This document shows positions 9,384-19,006 of a stretch of 64,000 bases of DNA, one piece after another. Each line of letters starts with the position of its first letter. Position 1 is the stretch's first letter. The notes beneath the pieces are model-generated. The model saw nothing but the letters and a program-made list of their open reading frames with translations, made no database searches and was not told where the DNA came from. The stretch comes from Agaribacterium haliotis. Lineage in GTDB: Bacteria; Pseudomonadota; Gammaproteobacteria; Pseudomonadales; Cellvibrionaceae. The DNA lies in assembly GCF_002312815.1 (NCBI RefSeq), contig NZ_NKQJ01000016.1, positions 1 to 64,000 of the forward strand, in the 5' to 3' direction. A program made the translations under genes and the position numbers.

Positions 9384-10340
9384 ATGAATTTAAACTATCT
9401 CGACTTTGAGCAGCCCATCGCGGACCTTGAAGGCAAGATTGCCGAGCTGAAGCTGGTTGGTGCCGACAACGACATCAATATAGGTGAAGAAATAAGCCGC
9501 TTGCAGGAAAAAAGCGTCAAACTCACCGAGAACATATACAGCAGTCTCAGCCCCTGGCAGATTGTACAGGTGGCTCGCCACCCTCAGCGCCCCTATGCGG
9601 CCGATTACATCAGCCGTATCTTTGACGATTGGGACGAGCTGCACGGCGATCGACATTTTGGTGACGACCACGCCATTATCGGCGGCATCGGCCGCATCGC
9701 CGGTAAGCCGGTGATGGTTATCGGTGAAGAAAAAGGCCGCAGTGTTAAAGACAAGGTCTACCGCAATTTCGGCATGCCAAAGCCCGAAGGTTATCGCAAA
9801 GCTCTGCGCCTGATGGAGATGGCCGAGCGTTTTAAACTGCCGGTGCTGACCTTAATCGACACTCCGGGGGCCTATCCCGGCATCGATTCAGAGGAGCGCG
9901 GTATTTCCGAATCGATTGCTCAGAACCTCGCGGTGATGAGCCGCCTGCGCACGCCGATTATATGTACGGTTATCGGTGAGGGCAGTTCTGGTGGCGCTTT
10001 GGCCATCGGTGTTGGCGATCAGCTAAATATGTTGCAGTACGCAACCTATTTTGTGATTTCACCTGAAGGCTGCGCCAATATTATTTGGAAAACGGTCGAC
10101 AAAGCGCCACTTGCCGCCGAAGCGATGGGGGTGACCTCAAGTGTGCTCGAAGACCTTGGCATAGTCGATGAGACTATCCCCGAGCCCTTGGGTGGGGCAC
10201 ATCGCGATATGGACGCGATGGCTGAAAACCTAAAACAGCGTCTGCTTGCGCAGCTGGAAGAGCTGGAAGAGCAAGATATCGACAGCCTGCTCGACAAACG
10301 CTACGAGCGTTTGATGAGTTACGGCAACGGGCCAATCTAA
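9384..10340 (+). CDS. accA: acetyl-CoA carboxylase carboxyltransferase subunit alpha
   Basis: AccA with AccD transfers the carboxyl group from biotin to acetyl-CoA to form malonyl-CoA, the first step of fatty acid synthesis. The 318 residues match the usual ~319. [14 protein letters not shown] at the N-terminus is the family signature start. The crotonase-fold core is seen in [17 protein letters not shown] near residue 157 and [16 protein letters not shown] near residue 195, which form the acyl-CoA oxyanion pocket. It is 131 bases downstream of dnaE and ends at a strong terminator. TilS, which follows accA in E. coli, is not here. Confidence 0.97.
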   Translation: MNLNYLDFEQPIADLEGKIAELKLVGADNDINIGEEISRLQEKSVKLTENIYSSLSPWQIVQVARHPQRPYAADYISRIFDDWDELHGDRHFGDDHAIIGGIGRIAGKPVMVIGEEKGRSVKDKVYRNFGMPKPEGYRKALRLMEMAERFKLPVLTLIDTPGAYPGIDSEERGISESIAQNLAVMSRLRTPIICTVIGEGSSGGALAIGVGDQLNMLQYATYFVISPEGCANIIWKTVDKAPLAAEAMGVTSSVLEDLGIVDETIPEPLGGAHRDMDAMAENLKQRLLAQLEELEEQDIDSLLDKRYERLMSYGNGPI

Positions 10341-10374
10341 AGCAGCGCGTACTTCGCATTTTAAGAAACGCATT

Positions 10375-10406
10375 AAAAAAACCGCACTTTATGTGCGGTT
10401 TTTTTT
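10375..10406 (+). terminator. intrinsic terminator after accA
   Basis: ACCGCAC, a TTTAT loop and GTGCGGT, followed by eight Ts and preceded by six As. The A and T flanks make it workable on both strands. Confidence 0.92.
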
Positions 10407-10562
10407 GAGCGCAACAATATGCCGCTGTGACATCGAAGCGTTGTTTTTGTGTTTATTTGCCACGGTTTATCAGGCACGTGTTTAGATTCTGGACTCCTAA
10501 TATGGCGGTGTCACGCAGATGCCTGTCTATACTGAAGTCTGGATTTATAGCGAAAAACAACC

Positions 10563-12107
10563 ATGTTTCAGATGAGCATACGCAAAACGGTGATGGCGCT
10601 GGTGGTCGGTAGTACGAGCATAGTCGGTCTGGTCGCCATTATCGCTTTTAGTAGTTTTAGTACCAAAGTTAAACACTTTGAGCAACTGATCGGCACGGAG
10701 ATACATGCGGCGCTTCGAGCAGAGCGCTTGACGGTCGACTTTAAGCGTCAGGTTCAGGAATGGAAAAATGTGTTATTGCGCGGTCACACTGAAAAAGACC
10801 GCAGCAAGTACTGGGGGCGTTTTCAGACGCTCCAGCAGGAAAACCAGAACCTAGTCGCTGAGTTATTGGCAATGGACCTGCCCAGCGATGTCAGCAGTCA
10901 TCTGCAGAGCTTTAAAAACGAACACGCGCGTATTTATTCGAGTTATCAAACTGGCTATCAGAAATTTCTTGCCGCTTACGATCACAAGCTCGGTGATCGC
11001 AGTGTGCGTGGAATTGATAGGCAGCCGACCAAAGCTTTGGAAGCTGCGGTTGCTGAGCTCAACGCTCTGGTTGAGCAGCACAGCGTTGAACTCATCGAAG
11101 CCTCCGCAGCTACAGCGCGTATTAGCATCGGGCTGATTACTGTCGTCGCCATTTTGGTCACCGCACTTAGCTGGTTTATCGCGACTAAACGAGTCAGTCT
11201 TCCAATCGTGCACCTGCGTCAGGCCTTGGTGCGTATTGCCGATGGCGACTTCAGTACTGCTCTGCCGCCGGCCGACGAAGATGAAGTCGGTGATGTCACG
11301 CGCGCTGTTGGTATTTTGCAAGATAAGCTGCAGCACTCAACGGAAAACTTGTTGTCGACAATGCAGGTGCTCGAAAACGCCGATGTGGCTTTGGCCGGTG
11401 CGACCAGCAAAATTCAAAATGCGACTCAAGAGCAGTATCAGCGCACCGACATGGTGGCCTCAGCTATGACCGAGTTGTCGGCCAGCTCTCGAGAAATTGC
11501 CGGTCAGGCTCAAGATGCTGCAGAGGCCTCGTCTCAGGCAGATCAAGCGGCTACCGAAGGTGAGCAGACGATGGCGAAGGCGATTCATACCATCGGTGAG
11601 ATGAAAGCGCATATTAGTTCGACCACCGATGTGATCCGCTCTTTAGAGCAGAACACGACTCAAGTCGGCACCGTGCTCGATGTGATTGGAGGCATTGCCG
11701 AACAAACCAACTTGCTGGCATTAAATGCTGCGATTGAGGCTGCTCGTGCCGGTGAACAGGGGCGGGGTTTTGCCGTGGTTGCCGATGAGGTTCGCACCTT
11801 GGCTCAGCGAACTCAGGAGAGCACCGCCGAAATAAACCAAATTATTGAAACGGTGCAAAGTGGTGTTGCTGAAGCGGTTAAGGCGATTGAAACCGGTCAG
11901 GCTCAGTCCGAAGACAGTATGAGCACGGTTAGTGCTACCGGAGAGTCCTTGGCCGCGATTCGCTTGGCTGTCGACCGTATCCCGGCGTCAACCAATTTAT
12001 TGCAGGCTCTGTGCAAGAGCAGAGCACGGTCAGTGATGATATCACTCAAAAAATCACCGAGATCGCCGGCATCGCCAACGACAGTGCTGAGCAGGCCAGT
12101 GCCGTGA
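10563..12107 (+). CDS. methyl-accepting chemotaxis protein, C-terminus frameshifted
   Basis: This is a chemoreceptor that would signal through CheW and CheA. Membrane helix 1 spans about residues 12-33, followed by a periplasmic four-helix-type sensor region of ~150 residues. Membrane helix 2 lies near 188-208, then a HAMP domain. The signalling tip is conserved ([20 protein letters not shown] near residue 375). After Ile473 the reading frame leaves the family pattern and ends in 41 unrelated residues. The missing 66-residue end of the signalling/methylation helix is intact in the next frame to 12181. One base appears lost in the CCC run at 11981-11983. This is either an assembly error or a true frameshift; the tip survives but the helical bundle is incomplete. 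No ligand can be named. A second in-frame ATG lies at 10572. Confidence 0.85.
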   Translation: MFQMSIRKTVMALVVGSTSIVGLVAIIAFSSFSTKVKHFEQLIGTEIHAALRAERLTVDFKRQVQEWKNVLLRGHTEKDRSKYWGRFQTLQQENQNLVAELLAMDLPSDVSSHLQSFKNEHARIYSSYQTGYQKFLAAYDHKLGDRSVRGIDRQPTKALEAAVAELNALVEQHSVELIEASAATARISIGLITVVAILVTALSWFIATKRVSLPIVHLRQALVRIADGDFSTALPPADEDEVGDVTRAVGILQDKLQHSTENLLSTMQVLENADVALAGATSKIQNATQEQYQRTDMVASAMTELSASSREIAGQAQDAAEASSQADQAATEGEQTMAKAIHTIGEMKAHISSTTDVIRSLEQNTTQVGTVLDVIGGIAEQTNLLALNAAIEAARAGEQGRGFAVVADEVRTLAQRTQESTAEINQIIETVQSGVAEAVKAIETGQAQSEDSMSTVSATGESLAAIRLAVDRIPASTNLLQALCKSRARSVMISLKKSPRSPASPTTVLSRPVP

Positions 12108-12181
12108 TGAACGCAGCTGCCGATGTTCGCTCAACTCGAGAGCAGCTTGAGGTTGTTGTCAACGAAATCCGTCATAGCTAA
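11984..12181 (+). pseudogene. out-of-frame C-terminal end of the chemoreceptor
   Basis: Read from GGC 11984, this frame gives [20 protein letters not shown] and continues through a helix rich in Ala and Glu to TAA 12181. That is the normal end of a chemoreceptor signalling domain. It is in frame +1 relative to the upstream gene, so restoring one base near 11982 would give a normal protein of ~539 residues. Confidence 0.8.
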
Positions 12182-12232
12182 GCCCTGGTAATGAGGCCTC
12201 AACAAGTGCCTGATTTACTTGCTTGAGCTGCG

Positions 12233-12238
12233 TATAAT
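12233..12238 (+). promoter_or_regulatory. -10 element upstream of hrpA
   Basis: A perfect TATAAT followed by a GC-rich stretch lies 24 bases before the hrpA ATG. No good -35 hexamer is visible at the right distance; CTGATT at 12210-12215 is the nearest. Confidence 0.45.
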
Positions 12239-12262
12239 GCGCGGCTCACAGCAGGTAGATCG

Positions 12263-15200
12263 ATGTCAGAGCCCAAAACGCCCCCGTCTCTTCAAGAGCA
12301 GCAACAAACTTACACGTTATGCCAAACAACACTAGCTGAGCTCGATGCCCAGACTCAGGCGCGCTTGCGTAAGCTCGCGAGCTTTATCGGCAAGCGTTTA
12401 AAGCAAGCGTTGCCCGCTGATGCCAAGCTGGCGCAGTTGCAGCGTGAGATCGATGCCGCTCAGCAGCGTTTGTTAAAACGCATGGCTGCTATTCCGGCGC
12501 TTATTGAGTTTCCTGAAAACCTGCCTGTTGTTGCGCGTAAAGATGAAATTGCCGAGGCGATAGAAAAAAATCAGGTGGTGGTTGTCGCCGGCGAAACGGG
12601 CTCCGGTAAAACCACGCAGTTGCCGAAAGTGTGTCTTGAGCTGGGGTTGGCAAGTAAAGGCCTAATTGCCCACACCCAGCCGCGACGAATAGCTGCACGA
12701 ACGGTTGCCGCGCGTATTGCTGAAGAGCTAAAGAGCCCGCTTGGCTCTTTGGTTGGTTATCAGGTTCGATTTACCGATCACAGTGATGAGCAGACCGCAA
12801 TCAAGTTGATGACCGACGGTATCTTGCTCGCTGAAATCCAAAAAGATCCTTTACTGCAGCGCTATCAGGTCATCATTATTGATGAGGCCCACGAGCGCAG
12901 CCTCAACATTGATTTCTTGTTGGGCTATTTAAAGCAGCTATTACCAAAGCGCCCGGATCTGAAAGTGATTGTGACCTCGGCGACCATCGATGTTGAGCGT
13001 TTCAGCGAGCACTTTAACAAAGCGCCGGTAATCGAAGTCAGCGGCCGTACTTACCCGGTGGAGCTGCGCTACAGCCCTTGGCAGGAAGATGCTGAAGAAT
13101 TAAGTCAGGCGGTGCTGGCTTGTACTGAAGAAATCCTTGCGGAAAGTCGCGGCAAGGGCGGCGACATTCTCGTATTTTTAAGTGGCGAAAGAGATATCCG
13201 CGAAGTGTCACTGGCGTTAAAAAAAGCTCAGTTGCCAGGCCTTGAAGTATTACCTCTTTATGCGCGCTTGAGCTTGGCCGAACAGAATCGTGTTTTTCAA
13301 AATCACAAAGGTCGGCGCATCGTATTGGCCACCAACGTTGCTGAAACTTCGTTGACGGTGCCCGGTATTCGCTATGTGATCGATACCGGTACCGCGCGTA
13401 TCAGCCGTTACAGTTTGCGCACTAAGGTGCAGCGCCTGCCGATTGAGGCGATATCACAAGCCAGTGCCAATCAGCGCGCCGGTCGCTGTGGCCGGGTCAG
13501 TGAGGGCATTTGCTACCGCCTGTACTCGGAAGAAGATTTTTTGAGCCGGCCGGAATTTACCGACGCTGAAATTTTGCGCACTAATCTCGCTGCCGTGGTG
13601 TTGCAAATGCTGCACCTGCGCATGGGCAAAGTCGAAGATTTTCCTTTTGTCGACAAGCCGGATATGCGTTTGATTAAAGATGGCTACAAGCTGTTAGAAG
13701 AATTAAAAGCTGTTGATAAAAAAGGTCATATGACCCAGCTAGGCCGCCAGTTTAATCGCCTTGCTGTCGACCCGCGCTTTGCGCGTATGATTCTTGCCGC
13801 AGCCGAGCAGGGTTGCCTCAACGAAGTATTAATCATTGTTACGGCACTGACCATTCAAGACCCGCGTGAGCGCCCAGCAGATAAACAGCAAGCCGCCGAT
13901 GAAAAACACCGGCGCTTTTGGCACGAAGGCAGTGACTTTTTAGCTTTTGTAAATCTGTGGAACTACGTTGAAGAACAGCGTCAAGAACTCAGCCAGAACC
14001 AGCTGCGCAAGCTGTGTAAAAAAGAGTTTTTAAATTTTCTGCGCTTAAAAGAGTGGCGCGAGCTGCACTACCAATTAAAGCTTCAGTGCAAAGATTTAGG
14101 TTTTCGAATAAACCAGGAGCCAGCGCGCGACGATGCTGTGCACCATGCTTTGTTAACGGGTTTGTTGTCGAATGTTGGCAAGCGCAACCTCGAAGAAAGC
14201 GAGCGCGATTATTTGGGCTCGCGCTCAAGAAAGTTTCATATTTTTCCCGGCTCGAGTTTACGTAAAAAGAAGTTACCGTGGTTAATGGCTGCGGACTTTA
14301 TTGAAACAACACAGTTGTACGCGCACTGTGTCGCAAAAATAGATCCCGCCTGGGTTATTCGCTCGGCCTCGCATTTGTTAAATCGCCAGTATTTTGAGCC
14401 GCACTACGATGTAAAGTCGGGCTCAGTTAAGGCGTATATGAAAGTCAGCCTTTGGGGATTGGTGCTGGCTGAAAAACAGCGCGTCGATTTCAGCCAGATC
14501 GAGCCTGAGACATGCCGACAAGTATTTATTCGAAGTGCTTTGGTAGAGGGGCGTTACCGAGGCAAAGGCGAGTTTTTTAAGGCCAATCAGGCTTTGATTG
14601 ACGAGCTCAGTGAGCTTGAGGCCAAGGCCCGGCGCCGCGATATTCTTGTCGACGACGAGCAGATTTATCAATTTTACGAAGCCTTGATTCCCGAGCGTAT
14701 TGTTAACCTCAAAGGTTTTGAGCACTGGCGCCGGGAGCAGGAGAAAACTGACAAGCAGCGGCTGTTTCTCAAGCGCGAACAGCTTATGTTGCACAGTGCA
14801 GACAACTTGGGGGAAGAGCAATTTCCTGCCTCGCTTGTTAACGGTGATTTACGCTTAGCAGTGCGCTATGAGTTTGAGCCGACCCGCGCCAACGACGGCC
14901 TAAATGTATTTGTACCGGTTGATTTGTTGCATCAGGTAGATGAGCTACAGCTCGAGTGGTTGGTACCGGGCATGCTAAGGGACAAGTGCATAGCCTTGGT
15001 CAAAAGTTTGCCTAAGGCGCTGCGCAAACAGTTGGTGCCGGTGCCGGCGTTTGTCGACAGGGCGCTGGCGCGCATGAACTCAGGGCCTTACGCTTTAACT
15101 CAGGCGCTCGCCGATGAGTTGAGGGTCATAGCCGCTGTTGATATCGACGCGCAGCAGTGGAAACTCGACGAGCTTGATGACTACTATAAAGCCAATGTTG

Positions 15201-16189
15201 TTGTGGTCGACGATAAAGATAAAATCATCGATCAAAGCCGCGATGTGCAGCAGCTTCGCAAGCAATACAAAGCCACAGTTGAGCACTCGCTGCGCGATAT
15301 CGGCAGCTCGATAGAGCGCAAAGATCTGCGCAACTGGGATTTTGACAAGCTCGATAGCAGTATGGAAATCGAGCGCGGGCGGGTGAAAGTTAAGACCTAT
15401 CCGGCGCTGCTGTGTGACAGCGGTGCGCGCAGTGTGGAGATTAAGCTCTTTGATAATCCGCTCGATGCCAATTGGGCGCATCAGCGCGGCCTGTGCCAGC
15501 TGGCCTTGAACGAGCTTGGTGAAACAGCGAAATACGCGCGTAAGAATTTGCTAAAAGGCAAAGACTTAGGTTTGTCGCTGGTGGATATTGGTTCTCGCGA
15601 GCAAGTTGCCGATGACATTTTACAGGCGGCGATCAAGCGCGCCTGTTTTGCCGAAAGTGCCTCGGTGCGTGAAAAACCGCAGTTTGAAGCGGCGCTGGCA
15701 CAGGGGCGGTCTGAGTTAGTTGAGATTGCCGAGCAATATGAAAAACTGTTGCTGGCATCCCTGGCGCAGGTGCTTGAAATACGCAAGCAACTTAAAGCCA
15801 GTAAAAATGCTCTGGCGCTAGCGCTGGCTTTTGGTGATATCCAGCACCAACTGGGCGAGATTTTTTACCGGGGTTTTTTGTTTGATACCCCCTGGCACTG
15901 GCTGCAGCAACTGCCTCGCTATTTAAAGGCAATAAACTTGCGGTTAGAAAAAGCCGCGCAAAAAAATCAGGCAGACCGGGCGGCTATGTATCAGCTGCAG
16001 CCGCTGTGGCAGCAGCACGAAGACAGGTTGCAGCGCGAAGGGCTCGCGGCTTACAGCGCCAATGCCGCCTGGCAGGACTACCGCTGGATGCTAGAGGAGC
16101 TAAGGGTGTCCCTATTTGCTCAAAGCTTAAAAACGCTGCTTCCGGTTTCTGAAAAACGCTTGAAAAAACAATGGCAGGAAAGCCTGTAA
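12263..16189 (+). CDS. hrpA: ATP-dependent RNA helicase HrpA (DEAH box)
   Basis: A 1308-residue DEAH-box RNA helicase, near the 1300 of E. coli HrpA. In E. coli HrpA acts in mRNA processing and rescue of stalled ribosomes. Motif I is GETGSGKTT near residue 110, motif II is DEAHERS near residue 207, and motif III is SAT near 240. Motif VI appears as QRAGRCGR near residue 410. The helicase-associated and OB-fold regions follow, then the long HrpA-specific C-terminal part (DUF3418-like) to the end. The ATG at 12263 follows a clear -10 box. mlaA begins 4 bases after the stop. No truncation is seen. Confidence 0.97.
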   Translation: MSEPKTPPSLQEQQQTYTLCQTTLAELDAQTQARLRKLASFIGKRLKQALPADAKLAQLQREIDAAQQRLLKRMAAIPALIEFPENLPVVARKDEIAEAIEKNQVVVVAGETGSGKTTQLPKVCLELGLASKGLIAHTQPRRIAARTVAARIAEELKSPLGSLVGYQVRFTDHSDEQTAIKLMTDGILLAEIQKDPLLQRYQVIIIDEAHERSLNIDFLLGYLKQLLPKRPDLKVIVTSATIDVERFSEHFNKAPVIEVSGRTYPVELRYSPWQEDAEELSQAVLACTEEILAESRGKGGDILVFLSGERDIREVSLALKKAQLPGLEVLPLYARLSLAEQNRVFQNHKGRRIVLATNVAETSLTVPGIRYVIDTGTARISRYSLRTKVQRLPIEAISQASANQRAGRCGRVSEGICYRLYSEEDFLSRPEFTDAEILRTNLAAVVLQMLHLRMGKVEDFPFVDKPDMRLIKDGYKLLEELKAVDKKGHMTQLGRQFNRLAVDPRFARMILAAAEQGCLNEVLIIVTALTIQDPRERPADKQQAADEKHRRFWHEGSDFLAFVNLWNYVEEQRQELSQNQLRKLCKKEFLNFLRLKEWRELHYQLKLQCKDLGFRINQEPARDDAVHHALLTGLLSNVGKRNLEESERDYLGSRSRKFHIFPGSSLRKKKLPWLMAADFIETTQLYAHCVAKIDPAWVIRSASHLLNRQYFEPHYDVKSGSVKAYMKVSLWGLVLAEKQRVDFSQIEPETCRQVFIRSALVEGRYRGKGEFFKANQALIDELSELEAKARRRDILVDDEQIYQFYEALIPERIVNLKGFEHWRREQEKTDKQRLFLKREQLMLHSADNLGEEQFPASLVNGDLRLAVRYEFEPTRANDGLNVFVPVDLLHQVDELQLEWLVPGMLRDKCIALVKSLPKALRKQLVPVPAFVDRALARMNSGPYALTQALADELRVIAAVDIDAQQWKLDELDDYYKANVVVVDDKDKIIDQSRDVQQLRKQYKATVEHSLRDIGSSIERKDLRNWDFDKLDSSMEIERGRVKVKTYPALLCDSGARSVEIKLFDNPLDANWAHQRGLCQLALNELGETAKYARKNLLKGKDLGLSLVDIGSREQVADDILQAAIKRACFAESASVREKPQFEAALAQGRSELVEIAEQYEKLLLASLAQVLEIRKQLKASKNALALALAFGDIQHQLGEIFYRGFLFDTPWHWLQQLPRYLKAINLRLEKAAQKNQADRAAMYQLQPLWQQHEDRLQREGLAAYSANAAWQDYRWMLEELRVSLFAQSLKTLLPVSEKRLKKQWQESL

Positions 16190-16193
16190 TTTT

Positions 16194-16973
16194 ATGCAAA
16201 ATTTTTTGTTTTTTTGTTTATCTATTCGTATGTCTTTTTATTTGTGTGGGCGCACGTTGGCCACTGCCTTGAGCCTTGTTTCACTGCTGGCTTTGAGCGC
16301 CTGTGCGACAAAGTCGCACAATGACTATCAAGACCCGGACCCATGGGAAGGTATGAACCGCGGTGTTTTTGCTTTTAACTCCAAGCTCGATAGCTGGGTG
16401 TTAAGGCCGGTGGCAAAAGGCTACGACTTTATAGCCCCTGCGCCAGTGCAACAGGGCGTGGGCAATTTTTTTGGCAACCTCGGTGAAATTGGCAATATCA
16501 GCAACGATGTATTGCAGTGGAAATGGCGGCAGGCCGGCAACGACAGCGCCCGCTTTGTTGTCAACTCAACCTTAGGCCTGCTCGGCCTGCTCGATGTTGC
16601 CACCCCGATGGGGCTCGAACCCAATGAAGGTGAAGATTTTGGCCAGACGCTGGCCCACTGGGGTGTCGCCCGCGGCCCCTATGTTGTCCTGCCTTTTCTC
16701 GGGCCGAGTACCGTGCGCGACGGTTTGGCTTTACCGGTCGATTTTTACGTGATGGACCCGGTCTCTTATGCCGAGCGCCAAGCGGTAGTCAACACGGCAG
16801 TGGCGACGCGCATCGTGCACCGTCGAGCCGAGCTGTTTGATATTGAAGAGCTCGCTTCCGGCGATATGTATGTATTTATGCGCGATGCGTATTTACAGCG
16901 TAGAGATTATTTAGAGGGAGACGGGGAGCTGGCCGAAGACTATGAAGATGAGTTCGGCGACGAAGATTTTTAA
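16194..16973 (+). CDS. mlaA: MlaA family outer-membrane lipoprotein
   Basis: MlaA (VacJ) sits in the outer membrane and removes misplaced phospholipids from the outer leaflet, passing them to the MlaC/MlaFEDB retrograde pathway. A lipoprotein signal ends in the lipobox LSAC, with the acylated Cys at position 37 of this reading. DPWEGMNRGVFAFN directly after it is the family signature. FFGNLGEIGNISNDVLQ and GPYVVLPFLGPSTVRDG are the expected conserved helices. The acidic tail (EDYEDEFGDEDF) is unusual. The in-frame ATG at 16230 would give a more normal 25-residue signal peptide, and neither start has a strong ribosome binding site. Other mla genes are not in the window. Confidence 0.93.
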   Translation: MQNFLFFCLSIRMSFYLCGRTLATALSLVSLLALSACATKSHNDYQDPDPWEGMNRGVFAFNSKLDSWVLRPVAKGYDFIAPAPVQQGVGNFFGNLGEIGNISNDVLQWKWRQAGNDSARFVVNSTLGLLGLLDVATPMGLEPNEGEDFGQTLAHWGVARGPYVVLPFLGPSTVRDGLALPVDFYVMDPVSYAERQAVVNTAVATRIVHRRAELFDIEELASGDMYVFMRDAYLQRRDYLEGDGELAEDYEDEFGDEDF

Positions 16974-17096
16974 AGGCTAAAACAGCCCTCACTGCACGGT
17001 GAGTAAAAAGCTGTACCCGCGAACAACTGCTTATAGCTTGGTGCCTGCGGCGATCAAGCTAACGCGGTGGGCTCACTGCCTTAGCGCGAAAAAATG

Positions 17097-17414
17097 CTAG
17101 TCGTGTACTTTGTCGATCTCAAGGCCGAGCAGGCAGCTGCTATGCTCTGAACTCGGTTGAGCGACAACTCTGGCAACCAGCGTATTCGCCTCTAGTATTG
17201 GGGCGTGGCCGTGGCCTGACGCGATACGAACCTTTAGCTCGCTGCCCACAGGCAAGGTGCTGTCAATTTCTACCAGCATGCCTCCGCCGCTTAAGTCGCG
17301 ACAGATACCGCGATGGTGCGAGCCGTCTTCGAGCAACTCAATATCAACGGGGCTGTCTATTTTCATGCGGAGGAAACCGCGTTTTTCCTGATAGTTTCGG
17401 TCGGCTAGGCTCAT
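17097..17414 (-). CDS. PilZ domain protein, likely c-di-GMP receptor
   Basis: A 105-residue single-domain PilZ protein. The c-di-GMP-binding signature is complete: RGFLR near residues 12-16 (RxxxR) and DLSGGG at residues 40-45 (D/NxSxxG). The start is placed at the ATG at 17414 because GGAGT lies just upstream of it. A longer reading from 17483 adds 23 residues unlike the family. It stands alone between mlaA and the STAS gene, on the opposite strand. A GGDEF-EAL protein and a c-di-GMP-type MshE are in the same window, so a shared circuit with pilus control is possible but not shown. Confidence 0.88.
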   Translation of the reverse strand: MSLADRNYQEKRGFLRMKIDSPVDIELLEDGSHHRGICRDLSGGGMLVEIDSTLPVGSELKVRIASGHGHAPILEANTLVARVVAQPSSEHSSCLLGLEIDKVHD

Positions 17415-17945
17415 AGCTACTCCATTTGAAACGCAATTAACAGGCGCCACCTGGCTAACAGCAAAGGAGTTAAGGCATCGCATAACAACGAGTTCGATAC
17501 GCAGTTTGGCAAGCGGGCATCGCTCAGATCTGAGGCGAAGGCCTAGCGCAAAAAAGGCATATCGCGTATTTGTTGTTATTGGGCCTTACGCACATTTAAG
17601 CAAGGTGGCCAAATACCGCCCATACAGGCTGCGGCTGGGACAATAAGTTAACGCAAAAAATACTATTTGTGTAGCTTTTGATCACGCTCAGTGCCTGGCG
17701 CCTCAGATAAACTTTACTTCGTTTATTTCGAGCTACGAAGTGAGCGCCAAATCAGCTAAACTTGCCCGATGGCTTGGGGCGACAGCGGTCGAGCTCAGCG
17801 CTTATAGAATTTACAATCTTACAATAATAGTCGCGCAGCCCACGTGGACTGCGCCGTCGAAGGATGTGGCACCGTTCGACAGTTTTGCTTTCGGCAAGCC
17901 CGGCCAAAACTGTATTGAGCAAGTTTGAATCAAGGTAGTAGTACT
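17415..17945. promoter_or_regulatory. long intergenic region with a 22-bp palindrome
   Basis: No gene is supported in these ~530 bases between the divergent PilZ and STAS genes. Within it, 17833-17854 (GCGCAGCCCACGTGGACTGC plus GC) is nearly perfectly palindromic around CACGTG, with one mismatched pair. It lies ~90 bases upstream of the STAS start. It could be an operator or a hairpin in the leader. AT-rich stretches at 17640-17730 and 17800-17832 could hold promoters, but no clean -35/-10 pair was found. Confidence 0.4.
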
Positions 17946-18434
17946 ATGAATACAGGTGAGATAAAAGTCGCTGACAAGGACGGGGTCTTTGTCATTAAGA
18001 TGCTTGGCGACGTTCGCCTCACTCTCAGCCTGAGCTTCGACGAATTTATCGATCAGATGTTCGCCAGCGAGGATTTCAGCTCCGTCATTTTTGACCTGAC
18101 TGAAGCAGAGGCAATCGACAGCACCACCCTGGGCCTAATGGCCAAAATTTCGTTAAAGGGCCGCGCTTTGCACTATATGGACCCAATCGTAATCTCGAGT
18201 AACGCTGCGATTATTCGCCTGCTCGATTCGATGGGCTTTGCAGAGATTTTGCAGATCGTCGAGTCGGCAGATATCGGCCACGATGATTTCCAGGTTTTGC
18301 ACAGCCACGACCTGGCGGTGGATGAAGAGGCCGTCAGGCAAAAGGTGCTCGAGGCCCACCGCAGCTTGGTTGAGTTAAATGCCGACAACAAAGAAGTTTT
18401 CAAAGAGCTTTTACATTCGCTCGAGCGCGGTTAG
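17946..18434 (+). CDS. STAS domain protein (anti-sigma factor antagonist-like)
   Basis: A 162-residue soluble protein with a STAS fold over about residues 5-110. VIFDLTEAEAIDSTTLGLM (residues 47-65) matches the core of anti-anti-sigma proteins. Ser59 lies at the usual phosphorylated position in DST. A ~50-residue helical extension follows, which simple SpoIIAA-type proteins lack. The ATG at 17946 has AAGG ten bases upstream; a TTG at 17925 is less likely. FHA and Ser/Thr kinase genes follow on the same strand, consistent with a phosphorylation-controlled partner switch. No RsbW-like anti-sigma kinase is nearby, so the partner is unknown. Confidence 0.8.
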   Translation: MNTGEIKVADKDGVFVIKMLGDVRLTLSLSFDEFIDQMFASEDFSSVIFDLTEAEAIDSTTLGLMAKISLKGRALHYMDPIVISSNAAIIRLLDSMGFAEILQIVESADIGHDDFQVLHSHDLAVDEEAVRQKVLEAHRSLVELNADNKEVFKELLHSLERG

Positions 18435-18528
18435 CTCTGCCTTTGTTTTAACTCAAGTCCCGGCCTGCGCCAGTTCACGCTTTGTTGTCTGGAGCCGGGG
18501 CGAGTCTTCAGTTGCTCGGGGCCGTCGT

Positions 18529-18534
18529 TATAAT
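18529..18534 (+). promoter_or_regulatory. -10 element upstream of the FHA gene
   Basis: A perfect TATAAT lies 38 bases before the FHA gene ATG. The -35 side (TCTTCA at 18505-18510) is weak. It suggests that FHA and kinase have their own promoter apart from the STAS gene. Confidence 0.4.
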
Positions 18535-18571
18535 GTACTTCAGTAATGGTACTTTTAGCTGGTCTTGATGC

Positions 18572-18925
18572 ATGCCTTTTTTAAAACACAGCGTGAATGG
18601 CGCCACAGTCAACATTGTTGAACTGGCCTCGCCCGTCCGTTTTGGTCGCGCTGCCGATAACAACCTGATTCTTGACGATCCCACTGTCAGTCAGTACCAC
18701 GCTGAGCTGGTCGAGCGCGACGGGCAGTGGTTGCTGCAAGATTGCGATTCAACCAACGGTTTGTTTGTTGAAGGTGAGCGCAGCAGCGGCGCCCGGCTTC
18801 AGCACGGTTCGGTGTTCCGCATGGGCGCACAGAGTTTTGAATTTCTCAACGATGTCCCCAGTGCACTTGAGCAAACCCTGCGTATTAAAAAAAGTTGGAT
18901 ACCCGGTGTTTATTACACAGAGTAG
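18572..18925 (+). CDS. stand-alone FHA domain protein
   Basis: A 117-residue protein made almost wholly of one forkhead-associated domain, which binds phosphothreonine peptides. The key residues are present: Gly25-Arg26 in VRFGRAADN, Ser40 and His43 in VSQYHAELVE, and Asn62-Gly63 in STNGLFVEG. There is no signal peptide or other domain, so it is a cytoplasmic adaptor. It begins 137 bases after the STAS gene and ends 81 bases before a membrane Ser/Thr kinase. It most likely docks on that kinase or on a substrate it phosphorylates; the pairing is inferred from position. Confidence 0.88.
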   Translation: MPFLKHSVNGATVNIVELASPVRFGRAADNNLILDDPTVSQYHAELVERDGQWLLQDCDSTNGLFVEGERSSGARLQHGSVFRMGAQSFEFLNDVPSALEQTLRIKKSWIPGVYYTE

Positions 18926-19006
18926 TTTTCTTTGTCCCTGCGTTGTGAAGCTGCCTTTGACAGGTGGCTTTTTGGCTAAGGTGCCGCGATGACAGGTGTG
19001 TACTGA

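Noticed and set aside
17740-17928. 62-residue open frame upstream of the STAS gene
   Set aside because: No ribosome binding site or recognisable domain; it overlaps the palindrome and likely leader.
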